Below, piece by piece: positions 11,597 to 24,066 of a stretch of DNA of 64,000 nt. Source of the stretch: Luzula sylvatica (Eukaryota > Streptophyta > Magnoliopsida > Poales > Juncaceae); assembly GCA_946800325.1 (NCBI GenBank), contig OX326959.1, forward strand, positions 43,461,566 through 43,525,565. The letters are read 5' to 3'. The notes beneath the pieces are model-generated. The model was not told where the DNA came from. It saw nothing but the letters and a program-made list of their open reading frames with translations, and ran no database searches. How positions within the stretch are numbered: position 1 is the stretch's first letter; each line of letters opens with the position of its first letter. Both the position numbers and the translations under genes were made by a program.

Positions 11597-13104
11597 TATA
11601 TTATATAGTGTATGAAAAGTATTTAAATAAAATAAAATAATTCTAAGGGGCTGTTGGATTTTGAGGGGTTCTTTCTCCCTTGTACGATGATGAGAAGTAT
11701 TTCCATTTTTATTGCTTGTTCACGTTCTTCCCTCTTGTTCATTGTCCTAGGGCTGGCAACGAGCCGAACCGAGTCGAACACGGCGCATCTTGAACTCGGC
11801 TCAAGTCTGGCTCGAACCAGCTCGGCTTGACTCCGAACAGGAGTTCGAGCTCGACTTTCCAGCTCGAGCTCGGCTAGAAAAAATTCGAGCCAGCTCGAAC
11901 ATTATATTGGAAAAAAAATCACAAAAATACATAAAAATCACAACAAATGCAAAACAGAATTATAAAAATTTCATACAACACACTTGCACCTACTGTCTCG
12001 AGCTCGCTCGCGAGCCGAACATTAGGGGTGTACACAAAATCCTCCAACCCGCCCAACCCGCCCAACCCGGTCCGGACCGACCCGTTTTTTGCGGGTTTCG
12101 AATTTGTTGGGTCGGGTCCGGGTTGGAACTTTGACAAACCCGGAAGTATGGGTTGGGTTACGGATTTGAAACTAAAAACCCGCATTAACCCAACCCGACC
12201 CGTATAATTTCAAATTATCAAATAATTGTTTAAGCTTTTAATATAAATTAAATGGTATGCTATTTTTTCGTAAATTATATTGTCATGATTTATTTATTAT
12301 TAATTATTTTCAATTTTATATAGTTTCTTATGTTCTTTTACTTTATATGAATATTATGTTTATTAAGTAATTAATATTTCTCAAATTAAAATACAAAATT
12401 TCTTAACTTAAATCATATATGACATGTTTTGTTTTTTTTTCTGACAACAAATGACTATTCTCTTTTGTTATTTTTTATTTTGTTTAAAAGTAAGCTTCGT
12501 CTTTTGTTATTATTTTGTGTTTTCATTAATAATAAGATTTTTTTTAATGATATCACTATATCAGTTCTTTCATGAAATATATAATTAGTTTAAACTTTTG
12601 AATTTTTTTATATAATATATGGTTTATATTTATTGTCAGAAAGAATGACATAAATATAATGAGATATTGATTATGCATGTTTAATTTTGATTTGTGTGTT
12701 TGTAAATTATTTTTCGATGATCTAATAAAAAAGATATTTTTTTTGCATATTTTTTTGTGAACATATGAACATATATTGTTATACACTACAACAGATCTGC
12801 GCATCAGCGACGGTAAAAACCGTTGCTGATACTCCCAAAAACCGTCGCTGAAAGTTTTACCGACGGCATCCCGTCGCTGATTGCCCGTCGCTGAAAGGGG
12901 CGTCGCTAATGTCACTTTTTCCGACGGGCCGTCGCTGATGTCACCTTTTCCGACGGTTGTTCCTTCTCCGGCGGGCCGTCGCCGAAACCTTCTCCGCCGG
13001 GCCGTCGCAGACACCTTCTCCGGCGGGCCGTCGCAGATACCTTCTCCGGCAGGCCGTCGCCGAAAAGGTGACATCTCCGGCGGGCCGTCGCAGAAAAGGT
13101 GACA

Positions 13105-14260
13105 TCAGCATACGGATAAATAAATAAATAAATAATTAAATTATATTAAATTTGTATTAATAATAAAAATAAATAATTAAATAATATTAAATATATATAA
13201 TTAATATAAAATTAAATTATTACTAAATTTATTTTAATAATAATAATATTAATAAATAATTAAATTATATTAATAATATATAAATAAATAAATAAATAAT
13301 ATTAATATTTTAATATTAATAATATTAAATTTATATAATTAATATAATAATAAATTTATTTTAATATTTATAATATTAATAAATAATTAAATTATATTAA
13401 ATTTGTATTAATAATAAAAATAAATAATTAAATAATATTAAATATATATAATTACTATAAAATTAAATTATTACTAAATTTATTTTAATAATTATAATAT
13501 TAATAAATAATTAAATTATTACTAAATTTATTTTAAAAATTATAATATTAATAAATAATTAAATTATATTAATAATATATAAATAAATAATTAAATAATA
13601 TTAATATTTTAATATTAATAATATAAATAATTAATTAAATAATATTAAATTTATATAATTAATATAATAATAAATTTATTTTAATATTTTTAATATTAAT
13701 AAATAATTAAATTATATTAAATTTGTATTAATAATAAAAATAAATAATTAAATAATATTAAATATATAAAATTAAATTATTACTAAATTTATTTTAATAA
13801 TTATAATATTAATAAATAATTAAATTATATTAATAATATATAAATAAATAATTAAATAATATTAATATTTTAATATTAATAATATAATTAATTAATTAAA
13901 TAATATTAAATTTATATAATTAATATAACAATAAATTTATTTTAATATTTATAATATTAATAAATAATTAAATTATATTAAATTTGTATTAATAATATTA
14001 AATTCGTAATTTTAATATTTATAATATAAATAATTAATTAAATAATATTAAATTTATATAATTAATATTAATATAAATAATTAAATAATAATAAATTTAT
14101 TTTAATAATTATAATATTAATAAATAATTAAATTATATTAAATTTGTATTAATAATATTAAATAATATTAAATTTGTAATATTAATAATATATAAATATT
14201 AAATAAATAATTAAATAATATTAAATTTATATTAATAATAATTTTTAATAATTATAATAA
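13105..14260. repeat. AT-only tract of recurring taataaataattaaatt units
   Basis: More than 1.1 kb of almost pure A and T. Words such as aataaataattaaattatatt and aatttgtattaataat recur many times in the same order, so it looks like local amplification of a 100-200 bp unit inside the CACTA element. No coding. Confidence 0.75.
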
Positions 14261-14459
14261 ACCCACGACAATTAAACAAATACAAACAATCCAAATAAGC
14301 AACGACAAACCACAAATACAACAATCCAGAAAATGAAACCACAATCCACAAATACAACAATCCGAATACGACAATCCACAAATAATACAACAATCCAAAT
14401 ACAACAGTCAAATAAACTCTCTCTAATTCTGATTCAAATTATCACCATCGAAACCTCCA

Positions 14460-15369
14460 AGAAAATCATTTGCCGGACCAAAATTCGCCGGTCGGGTCGA
14501 ACGAGAACACGCCGGGATTCTGAAAACCATCGTAACCTCCTTGACCTCCTGATCCCATGTCGAACCCCGAGCCCTTTTCCAAACATTTGTACATAAAAAG
14601 TAAGATACATGAAAATAAATTATATTTTTTCTTATTGTACATATAATTTTTTACCTGTGGCCAAAATTGATGAGGAAAGAACATATTCTGCTGAGATCCG
14701 TCCAAACCTCCTAATCCTCCCGATCCCGTCGATCCGGATCCCGAACCCTGTCCCTTGTGAATAAAATAAATATATATCATTTTCTTCCGAAATTTAAAAA
14801 ACATTATTAATTGAAATACCTACTTACCTGCTGGAGAAAAGGACGCGGACAAAACATGTTCTGCTGCTGTGTGAACTGCAAAAACGTGGAATACATGGTC
14901 TCCATCATCGCACGTCTAGTCTCTTATGTATTGCGTTTGAGCTCCTCCTCCATCCTTTTATTCATTTCCTCTTCTCGCCTGCGACTTTCCTCCTCCATTT
15001 GCCGCCTAAACATCTCGAATCTATCATTTTCTTCCGAATCGCGACATGCTGAAGTCGCATTCTGATACGAGGGAGAAGACCATGTCGATGAGACCGGAGT
15101 AGACGCCAAAGCCGGATCAATCACATAATCTATCGTATAGAAACGTCCGTGCGATCTCCCTCCCGACACCTGAACATACGTAGCAGGATCATCGCCGTGA
15201 GACGCCCAGTCTTCACCGTACTTCTCCTTCATCGCGGCTTCGTAATTCTCCTTCGTGACATAAATACAACACGTTCGATTATAACAAATATGATTGCAAA
15301 TTGAAAATTTAAATATACCTTTACTGCGACGGACTTCTGATCGATATAAGCAGTGCCACCCTTACGAAC
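14460..15369 (-). pseudogene. Transposase_24 (Ptta/En-Spm) gene remnant of the CACTA element
   Basis: The minus strand reads VRKGGTAYIDQKSVAVK (15369-15319), then across an intron ENYEAAMKEKYGEDWASHGD and GRSHGRFYTIDYVIDP. This is the plant Ptta/En_Spm transposase-associated domain. A charged coiled-coil follows (EENDRFEMFRRQMEEESRR). The frame then meets TAA at 14921-14923, but the same frame continues ETRRAMMETMYSTFLQFTQQ to a good donor (CAGCAG|GTAAGT), so the stop is a nonsense mutation. Two further Gly/Ser-rich exon-like blocks lie at about 14740 and 14500, each with QQNMFFP- or FQNPGVF-like words, apparently repeated exons. Non-functional. Confidence 0.75.
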
Positions 15370-16554
15370 CTAAATCTAAATCTAAGCCAACAAACAATAT
15401 GCCCTAATTAAGCCAACAAACAGATTTCACAATATTCACAAGATTTCAAACGTAATTAACAAAGTTAAAATAATAGATTTAAAATAGATTTCAAACTGAT
15501 TTTTAAAAAATCACAAATTACAAAAATCCAAATTTAAAAAACCTAAAACAAATCCTCATTTAAGCCTAAAAATACAAATTTGAAATCCTCATTTAAAATC
15601 AAGACTCAAAAACAGAATTAGGCCTTCAACAGAATTAGGCCTTCAAATCTAAATCTAAGCCAACAAACAATATAAATCTAAATATAACCTAATTAAACCG
15701 AGAGAAAGACATACCTACAACCAAGAGAGAGCAGGAGAGTTCGTCAGAGTTCCACCACACCAGACCAGCAAGAGCAGCCGAGATCGTCGGACTTCCACCA
15801 CACCAGACCCGAGAGAGCTACAGAGAATGAGGCCTTCCACCTAAAAAAAATTTAAAAAACAGATTTAAAACAGAATTAAAAAAAATCAGACATAAATTAA
15901 GTCTAAATTAATCCATTCAAAAAACAGATTTAAAACAGAATTAAAAAAAAATCAGACCTAAATTAAGTCTAAATTAAGCAATTCAAAAAAAAATTTAAAA
16001 CAGAATTAAAAAAAATCATACCTAAATTAAGTCTAAATTAAGTCAAAATCAGACCTAAAAAACAGATTTAAAAAACAGATTTAAAACAAACAAAAAAACA
16101 GATTTAAAAAAAATAACAGTCCTAAAAAAAGATTTAAGCAGGAGATTGACAATTTAAAATAGATCCGAAAACAACAAGTTCAAAAAACAAATTGAAAACT
16201 GATTCAAAAATAGATTCAAAATAACATCTAAATTTAACCTAAATCTGCAGTTGAAAAAAAATCTCAAAAACCATTCAAAAAAAGATCAGTTTAACCTAAA
16301 CCCTATATCTAAATCTAACCTAAACAAACAGAGAGAGACATACCTTCAAGCAGGAGAGATCGCCGGCATTCAACCACACCAGATCCGAGCTTCCACCCGG
16401 AGACAGGACAGGAGAGAGAGAGGCAGGGGAGCTTCCACCCGGAGACAGAACAAGAGAGCGAGAGGGGCTGTGGTGGTGGGTGGTGGGGAAAAAAGAGGGG
16501 CTGTGTGGGGAGAGCGAGAGGGGCTGTGTGGGGCGAGAGGGGCTGTGGGGGGAA

Positions 16555-16685
16555 CGAGAGAGAGAGAGAGAGAGAGAGAGGGCTGTGTGGGGCGAGAGGG
16601 GCTATGTGGGGAACGAGAGAGAGAGAGGGGGCTGTGTGGGAGGAGAGCGCGAAGAGAGAGAAGAGGGGGGTGGGGGGGGGGGGGG
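16555..16685 (+). repeat. GA-rich microsatellite and G-rich tract
   Basis: A (GA)n run near 16558-16580, repeated gggctgtgtgggg motifs and a G run near 16670-16684, all in the CACTA element. Long open frames here on both strands are compositional artefacts. Confidence 0.7.
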
Positions 16686-17887
16686 CAGGGTTTATATGCG
16701 CTGGCCTAAATAAATCACCGACGGTTAAATCATCACCGACGGCCCGTCGGTAATCATCTGCGACGGGTAGCGTTGTGTAAATAATATTACCGACGGGCCG
16801 TCGGTAATCATCTGCGACGGGGAAGTGTTGCACCGACGGGCCGTCGGAGATTGCCGAATTTCTGACGGGTTTTTGAAAATTTCTGCGACGGGCCATTTAT
16901 TTCCGACGAGCCGACGTTTCTAATCTGCGACGGTAATTCTTTTTACCGACGGGCCGTCGGTGACCTTTACCGACGGGTTTATGGACGGGCCGACGGGTCA
17001 ATGGGCCGACGGAGATAATTCGAATTCGAGGCGGTTTTTTTGAATTCATCTGCGACGGGCTTTCTTTTCCGACGGGCCAACGGTAAGCATCAACGACGGT
17101 TTTTCCTTTTACCGACGGGCCAACGGTAAGCATCAGCGACGGGTTTTGGATCTGCGACGGGCCGTCGCAATTGGCTACGGGCCGTCGGAAATGTTTACCG
17201 TCGGAGATAGACTTTTAGCTACGGCCCGTCGGTGAAAGGGTCGAATAGTTGCAACGGGCCGTCGGTAATAATATGGCTCCGTCGCTGATAAGCCCATCTG
17301 TTGTAGTGATAGTATGTATTTACGAAAAAAAAACCCGGCTAACCCGCCCAACCCGCCCAACCCGGCCAATATGGGTTTGAAAATTTTTATAGGTATCATG
17401 AGTTGGGTTGGGTTGGAAAAATGAAAACCCGTTCTACTTGGGTTGGGTTATATTTTAGATGAAAACCCGCCCTACCTGGTCCACGTACACCCCTACCGAA
17501 CATGACCCAGCTCGAGCTCGGTTCGACTCTGGCTGTAGCTGGCTCGGCTCGGCTCGGCTCGAGTTCGTTCGAGCCAATTTTCGAACTAGTTTTTTTCGTG
17601 CGATTTTCGAGCCGAGTTCGAACGAACGCCGATCTTCGAACTATTTTGCCAGCCCTAATTGTTCCATAGAAAGAAGAAGAAAATATTATTTCTTTCTCTT
17701 TCTCAATTTTCAGATTTTTCTTCTACCTATTTTTAAACTTTTCTTCGCATCAAATAATAATTTTTCGGTTTAGATATATCTTATGTTGCACGGATACGAT
17801 TACATATAATGTATCCGATGCGTATTTGATATTGCATTACGAATATGGTCGATTTTTTGAAGTATCTGCACAACACATATTATATCA

Positions 17888-18760
17888 GAGGTGGCAATCG
17901 TGCGGGTCAAGACGGATTTGGATCGAGTCATTTCGGGTTCGGGTCATTTCAGTTTGCGGGTCATTCGGATCGTCGGGTCATTCGGACCACGGGTCATTCG
18001 GTTCGCGGATCATTAAGTTTCGGGAAGTTTCGGTTTTCGGGTCATTCGATTTCGGTTCATTTCGACTTTCAGGTCGTTCGGTTCCGAATCATTACGGTTG
18101 TCGGGTTCGATTTTTGGGTCATTTCGGTTTCGGAAAATTTAGATTTTCGGCCGTTCGGATTTCCGAAAATATAATTTTCAGGTCATTCGGGTTTCATAAA
18201 ATTTTGTTTTCGGGACATCCGAGTTTCTGAAAATTTACTTTTCGAGTCATGCGGGTTTTGAATATTTAGTGTTCGGATTATTCTCATATGGATCAATTCA
18301 AGTTTGATAAAATAGATATAATTTTGATGATTCGGATTTTGGTCATACATATTATATTTTAGTTATTTGAAGTGTTTAACATCCTTATTAACGTGATTAT
18401 ACGATTATGCTATTTCATACATTGTATCAATAATATATAATATTTTTGTTTTTATCGTTCGGGTCATATGGATTTTCGAAAATTTTGTCTTCGAGTCTTT
18501 CGGGTTTCTGGTCAATTCGGCCTCGGGTTAGTTCGATTTCAGGTCAGTTCGGATTTCAGTTCAGTTCGGGTCTCGGATCATTCGGGTTTCGAATCATTCG
18601 AGTTCTGTTCGATTTCATATTCGAGTCATTCGGTTTCGGTTCGATTTTGAATTTGGATCATTCGGTTTCGATTCCAAATTCGGATCATTCAGTTTCGATT
18701 AAGAATCGTTGACTTTTCAACATTTTTTGTTCGGGTCGGATCATATTTTGCCTCCTCTTG
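17888..18760. mobile_element. hAT-like element with cgggtcattcgg repeats
   Basis: Ends are GAGGTGGCAATCGTGCGGG and a right end that inverts to GAGGAGGCAAAATATGATCC. Flanks TTATATCA (17880-17887) and TTATATCT (18761-18768) agree at 7 of 8 bases. The inside consists of about 25 variants of 'ttcgggtcattcggttt'. No gene. Similar remnants occur at 28440-28790, and a related inverse pattern occurs in 33683-35327. Confidence 0.65.
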
Positions 18761-19034
18761 TTATATCTTATCAAAGGACACATACTTCCGCACATTATCT
18801 CACTTTACTGAAACAATTCTAATGTCCAGGGCATTATTATATTTCAAGTTAAACGGCTCCAAAATAAATTCTCCGAAGTAGATGGCACATCTATGTTAAT
18901 GATCATATTTAATCAACACACATACTCGAAAACTACGAGAGGCCATAAACTAAAGGAAAATTACACCCACCATAAACTTGAGGATTTAAGTTCAACCCTC
19001 CTTTTGACCATAATGCACTTCACACGTTATTGAT

Positions 19035-19691
19035 AGGGATGTAAACGGTTCGGATCCGGTTCGGAGAGTGGTTATACCATATCGATATTCATATTTTTTC
19101 GGATTGAACATTCGGATACAGAACAATTCAAATTCGAATACGATTAAGATATTGTCGTATACAAATACGGATACAAATCTTTTTCGAATAATTAAAATGA
19201 ATATTTGATACGTAACATAACTATTTATTTTATCTTCGACATTCAAATAAAATTAAAATAATATCTAAATAATATCTAAAGAGTACATCGTAATTTTTCG
19301 AAAATTGTTGAGAAAACCTTGATTTCAGGAAAAACTACTCATGAAATTTGAAAAAAAAAGAGGTAGAGGAAAAGTTTTGGAGGAGTGAAATAATTTTAGG
19401 GATTTGAAAATAGATTTCATGTATTTTTTTAAATGAAATTGATTCATGGATCATGTGTTATGTGAATATGCATTTTTATTAAGTACGTGAGATCATAACT
19501 ATTTAAGTGTAAAATAAATTATGAAAAACGGTACCCTTTTTTATTATTATTCGGATCCGGGTAGTATTCGGATTCGGATGCGGATTTGGATAATATTTTG
19601 AATACCGGATTCGGATCCGGATAATTTCACTCGGATCCGAATATTTAGTTGGATTCGGTTCGGATAATATCTGCACTGTTTACACCTCTAA
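19035..19691. mobile_element. hAT-type MITE
   Basis: Left end AGGGATGTAAACGGTTCGGA, right end inverting to the same words (TGTTTACACCTCTA). The octamer TTATTGAT flanks both sides (19027-19034 and 19692-19699). Subterminal ggatccgg and cggatacgg words match the other TAGGGRTGT-type MITEs here. The interior is AT-rich and noncoding. Confidence 0.75.
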
Positions 19692-20363
19692 TTATTGATA
19701 TATTGTTTATTGATGACGAATCATGGTCGCATTTGTTATAAAAATAGTGATATAAAAATAATTCTTAAAAAAAAGAAGCAAGTGTACATAAATTATAATT
19801 CCAATATTAAATACACTAAAATTGTACTTATTCAAAAATCTTGAAATTATTACTTTCAGTGACGGATCTTGATCATTAATGTTGTTGGACAATTCTTATA
19901 AATTAATTTTGCAATAAGTTTGAAAGAGCCAACCACGTGCATATACATATATTTCGAAGTTTTAATACAATAAAATACACTAAATGTATTATAGTTTCCA
20001 AAATTTTGGAGAGGTCATGCCCCTCGCGATCCTACTAAGATCCGTCCATGTTTCTCCTTAATAATTCTTTTGGATTTTACGAAAAATATAAATTATGTGG
20101 ATACACGTATGGTGAAATGTTAAGTTATATTTCACTGTTTAAACCTAAAATTGGGTAAGGTTTATGTATATAATCATTGTATACATGTATCGTAGTTGGT
20201 TTTTATCTGGTTATTATACACATATTAGGTGCACACATTATTTGAGGAGAGTAGGTTTATATAATTGTATAAATGTATGGGAGTAGGTTTATACCTACTT
20301 ATTATACAATACACATATTATACAGGTGCGCACACTATTTGAGGAGATTGTTCCAACTACATA

Positions 20364-20450
20364 TGTTGAGTGTGAGACACAAAAAATCATATGTTGTGAA
20401 AAATTATGAATTTAATCTTCATTGACATTAATTAATGAATGGATGACAGA
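20364..20450 (+). repeat. Possible SINE-like remnant (copy 2)
   Basis: 'gttgagtgtgagacacaa' plus 'aaatcatatgttgtgaaaaatt' and 'cattgacattaat' align with the copy at 58058-58137. The B-box position is mutated (tgaatttaatctt). Confidence 0.3.
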
Positions 20451-20459
20451 AAATTAAGT

Positions 20460-20571
20460 TATCAATTGAAAAGAAAAAACATTGTATGTAGGGGTTTTCT
20501 TGGAGTTTCACAAAAGTTAGGGGGTTTATTGTAAATTCAAAAAAAGTTAGGTGGTTATTTGTAAATTTCTC
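20460..20571. mobile_element. Solo end of the 10.7-kb Mutator-like foldback family
   Basis: The sequence from aattgaaaagaaaa to GTAAATTTCTC is nearly the same as the right terminal repeat of the element at 10702-11596. No left end is present, so this is a deleted copy. Confidence 0.65.
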
Positions 20572-20621
20572 TAAAAATTATAAAATAGGATTGAACTTAA
20601 TTTCGTATAACTTTATTTTCA

Positions 20622-20915
20622 TTGGTCAACACGCAAACTTCGGGACAAACAACTTTGGAAACTAACCGTACACATGCATTGATGATTGATCGGATCCCCA
20701 CAATTAATATTAATATCAGGACAAAACTTCGAACCCAATTCAACGTCTCATTGACCGCACTTCTACACTAACTTTTGTAATTCCATGTAACAAATCATGA
20801 ACAAAATCACCACTATAAACATACGAAATTTTACAGAATAATATCTGGCATACTACGTCGACGACCGAAATTGCTGACCTCGGAATGTGTGAACCAGAAA
20901 TATAAGACAAATTTA
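20622..20915 (+). repeat. Segment paralogous to 35355-35575
   Basis: Shares long matched stretches with 35355-35575, in order: ccaattcaacgtctcattgacc, ttctacactaacttttgt, acgaaattttacaga, tatctggcat, gtcgacgaccg and gctgacct. Its first part (20622-20705) also resembles 22507-22590. No coding frame is visible. It may be flanking DNA of an old duplicated locus. Confidence 0.6.
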
Positions 20916-21203
20916 AAGGAAATTTATTTATTCGTTGTTTAAAACTAGTATTTTGAATGCTAACGGAGAACTAGCGGTTTCAAAGGTCCGGATACGGTTC
21001 GCTCCGTATCCATATTTTTTTCGGATATGAATCCGGATATGGTATTATCCGGATCCGGATACGGTTCGGATATTAAATGTATACGGATACGAATACGGAT
21101 CATACTCGGATATTAAAATGAATACTATGATATAATAATATAATAATGTTTTTAATATTCATCTTAATTATTTTCTAATTTTAAAACAAATTATATATAT
21201 ATA

Positions 21204-21412
21204 GAGGGAGGCTAACCTACTTAATTAAGTATCAAGAATTTTGTACTTAATGTTTTTTAACCATTGAATTTGTATTAAGATTTGTGCATTTAATTATGTA
21301 CACAAAATTTCATTATCATCATGAAAAAACACAAATCTCAATGCAAATTCAATAGTTAAAAAACATTAAGTATCAAATCATTGATACTTAATTAAGTAGG
21401 TTAGCCTCCCTC
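21204..21412. mobile_element. 209-bp inverted-repeat MITE in a TA microsatellite
   Basis: Perfect-looking terminal inverted repeats of about 30 bp: GAGGGAGGCTAACCTACTTA at the left and its complement at the right. The inner arms also pair (aacattaagtat). Both flanks are TA repeats, so a TA target duplication (Tc1/mariner, Stowaway-like) is possible but cannot be proved. Confidence 0.75.
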
Positions 21413-21424
21413 TTATATATATAT

Positions 21425-21963
21425 GGGTTTGACTCAATGACCAACATTCTTGTTTGACCAACGCGGTCAACAATGATTATTTCTCACAATCTATGAATGA
21501 AAATTAAATTTGAACCGTATCGATGTAATCAATATCACTTGAGAATGTTATGTATTCAATTTTATGAAAAAAAAAAATCTATCATATTCATCATGATACG
21601 TAAAAATATTAACGGCCAATAACATTTACGACATGGTTCATCATGAAATAAATTTTAAAATTCGAATTTTTTGCATTGGATTTCATTTAAGTTATACATA
21701 TAGGGTTAGGATAAAATTTTACTATGTTTCGAGTTTTTCTTCATGAAAATCTAAAATATTACCGAAATGGACGGTTGTGAAAATTTGTTATTTGTTTTGT
21801 TAGATAGAAAAATTCAAATAATACAAAATTTATTTTACAACATATCTAGATGATATAGATCACATCTATACGGTTAAGATTTAATTTTTTTATCTATATA
21901 TTTTGAAAAATAATCGTTGTTGGCCGATGTTGGCCAAGTAAGGGTGTTGGCCATTGAGCCTAG

Positions 21964-21966
<3 letters not shown>
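21425..21966. mobile_element. 542-bp TIR element in the same TA microsatellite
   Basis: Left end GGGTTTGACTCAATGACCAA and right end inverting to GGGCTAGGCTCAATGGCCAA, each followed by a second ccaac repeat. Flanked on both sides by (TA)n. No coding. It lies only 12 bases from the neighbouring 209-bp MITE. Confidence 0.65.
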
Positions 21967-22009
<43 letters not shown>

Positions 22010-22895
22010 AAATATAGTTATTATTTATTAGGTATTACTATAATTTTGATTATGATTTCAACAAAATGATTATCCGTTTACAAATTTTATTAGGATCCGG
22101 ACATACTATCCAGATCCATCAAAGAATTAACTCCTAGATCCGGATCCATACTCGTAAAAACGGATACGGTTCCATCCAGATCCGGATATTTTCTTCCGGA
22201 TCCGAATATTTCTTCGAATACGGTTCGGATTGGTTCGGGCAATATCCACCCCATTGACATCCGTATAGGACAACCCTTCACATTTTTTCTCTCAAAACTA
22301 AAATTTATTTTGAACACAAACGCATCATTTTATTTCGAGAATATAAAATAGCATGAAATCAATTAAATTTTTTTCTTTCTTCTACCTTTTGACTACATTT
22401 AATTTGTTACTCGTGAGTTAGTTTCTTCTAATTTATCATTTTATTTCCACATATCAAATATATAATATAATTTATTGCAAAATACAAGTGACATAATTTT
22501 ATATGGTTTATTTTATTGGAGTCAACACGGAAACTCCATGACTACTACTTTGGAAATTGATGTTACCTACATTGATAATTCATCCCACAATACTTCGATA
22601 AATATATGCAGGAGCACTTCTCCTTTTTTTAGAATATTTATTAACCTTTTATAGTCATGACAAATTCAAATATATGGAGGATAAGATATGCATTGTCAAA
22701 TGACTCGAATTATATGCATAGACAAACAAACTTCAATAGTTTTTTTTGTATAATTTATTCTTTTTGTGGTCTATTATATTATTTGTCAAGTAAATAATTT
22801 TTATATTAAAAATATTAATTATACGCAATCACGAAATCTCTAATATCATATGTATTCTTATAAAATGAAAAAATATTATTTTATTATTTAATTAA

Positions 22896-23566
22896 AGGTC
22901 AAAATTCATAGATAATCTTAGAATACCCCATAATTTTACGTATATCCCTGCAAAATATGAAATATCATGCATATTCCTACAAAATTACTAAAATTTTAGA
23001 GATGACCCTACAAAACCCTTGAAATATCACTAATAGATTGCCGGTAATTGTTAGTAAAATTATAAAATTAATTTTCTCATAAATAGTATTTGATATTTAA
23101 TGATCATTATATCCTTGTCAATTGATATTATTTAAATTCTCGTATAATTTACATAAAGAAAAATATATTAACAAATATATTTACTTGATATTTAATGATT
23201 ATTATAGTATTTGATATTATTTAAATTCTCGTATAATTTACATAAAGAAAAATATATTAACAAATCGTTTCCAAAATTTCTTATCTTTCTTCCTCGGAAA
23301 TTTGACCTTGTTTCTTGTCTGTATGAAATTGCTTTGGAAAATAAAAACTTGGGTGAATTCTCTGCACTAGAACTTCAAAATTAGTGAATTCGTATCGAAT
23401 ATTATCAATGAGAAAGACAATTCTATAATTTTACTAACAACTCTTGATGAGCACGACAAGGGTATTAGTGATATTTCAAGAATTTTGTATGGGCATCTCT
23501 GAAATTTTAGTAGTTTTGTAGAGACATGAAATTGTGAGGTTTTCGTAGGTGTATTGAAATTTGGCC
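22896..23566. mobile_element. Long-TIR foldback MITE
   Basis: 671 bp with roughly 200-bp inverted arms. The left reads aggtcaaaattcat, then cctacaaaattactaaaatt and gaaatatcactaat; the right inverts to the same order. Direct repeats TTAATTAA flank it (22888-22895, 23567-23574). Duplication copy B at about 23970 has the uninterrupted site. The type (Mutator-like) is inferred from the long TIR. Confidence 0.75.
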
Positions 23567-24066
23567 TTAATTAAATTTAAAAAAAATGATTTCAACATAT
23601 AATTATTAAGTACACGAATAACATAAAAATAATACACAATTCATTATGTCATTGTTTAGTACATGATTTATAAATACCACAAAATCATGCAAAATATAAT
23701 GTACATGAATTGATGGTTTAAGTGTGTCTTGTTTATAGACAAACAAACTGAACAGAACAGAACATACATAAGTAGTTTTAGTATAATTTGTTTGTTTGTT
23801 TGTTTTATTGTATTGTTTATCATCATACAAATTCACAGTATATAATCTTTTCGATTAAAAACATGCATATAAATAAAAAAATTGTGAAATGATAATTTAT
23901 TAGTTATATGCAATCACAAATCTTAAATATCATTTGTATTCTTATAAAATGAAAAAATAATTTTGTTATTTAATTAAATTTTTATAAAAGAGTGATTCCC
24001 ATATATAATTATTAAGTACATGAATAATACAAAAATAATACACAATTCATTATGTCTTTATTTAGT

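Larger units (their letters stand above)
12784..17308 (-). mobile_element. CACTA (En/Spm) transposon, degenerate
   Basis: 4525 bp with a perfect 13-bp terminal inverted repeat CACTACAACAGAT / ATCTGTTGTAGTG and a 3-bp target duplication ATA on both sides. Subterminal regions are packed with cgacgggccgtcgg and cgtcgctga words (12800-13110 and 16715-17290), the usual protein-binding repeats of CACTA elements. Inside are a broken Transposase_24-type gene on the minus strand, a 1.1-kb AT-rich tract and a GA-rich tract. No intact TNPD-type transposase is present, so it is non-autonomous. Strand follows the internal gene remnant. Confidence 0.9.
12023..17495. mobile_element. Middle hAT-type element of the nest, perfect 8-bp target duplication
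   Basis: Starts TAGGGGTGTACA and ends TGTACACCCCTA orientation-inverted, with aacccgcccaacccg subterminal repeats. The octamer CCGAACAT occurs directly outside both ends (12015-12022 and 17496-17503). It is nested in the outer element and is itself split by the CACTA element. Confidence 0.85.
11748..17657. mobile_element. Outer hAT-type element of a three-level nest
   Basis: Ends are TAGGGCTGGCAAC (left) and TTTTGCCAGCCCTA (right), with cgagctcggctcg-rich subterminal sequence. Flanks cattgtcc and attgttcc are compatible with an 8-bp target duplication that has since suffered a small change. Without the nested insertions it would be only about 0.4 kb, a MITE. Confidence 0.75.
20976..22262. 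mobile_element. hAT-type MITE remnant with two nested insertions
   Basis: cggatacgg/ggatccgg-rich arms at 20980-21120 and 22090-22260. The right end ccattgacatcc is intact-looking; the left tip is degraded. A TA-rich centre received the 209-bp and 542-bp elements listed separately. Confidence 0.55.

Noticed and set aside
12556..13102. Open frames rich in RRPAGEG or FSDGPS repeats
   Set aside because: They are translations of the CACTA subterminal cgacgggccgtcgg repeats.
16251..16896. Long open frames on both strands with ER and SLSLS repeats
   Set aside because: They follow the GA/CT-rich tract and CACTA subterminal repeats; no protein family.
17826..18712. Frames with repeated FGSFG/HSVSVS peptides
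   Set aside because: They read through the cgggtcattcgg repeats of a hAT-like element.
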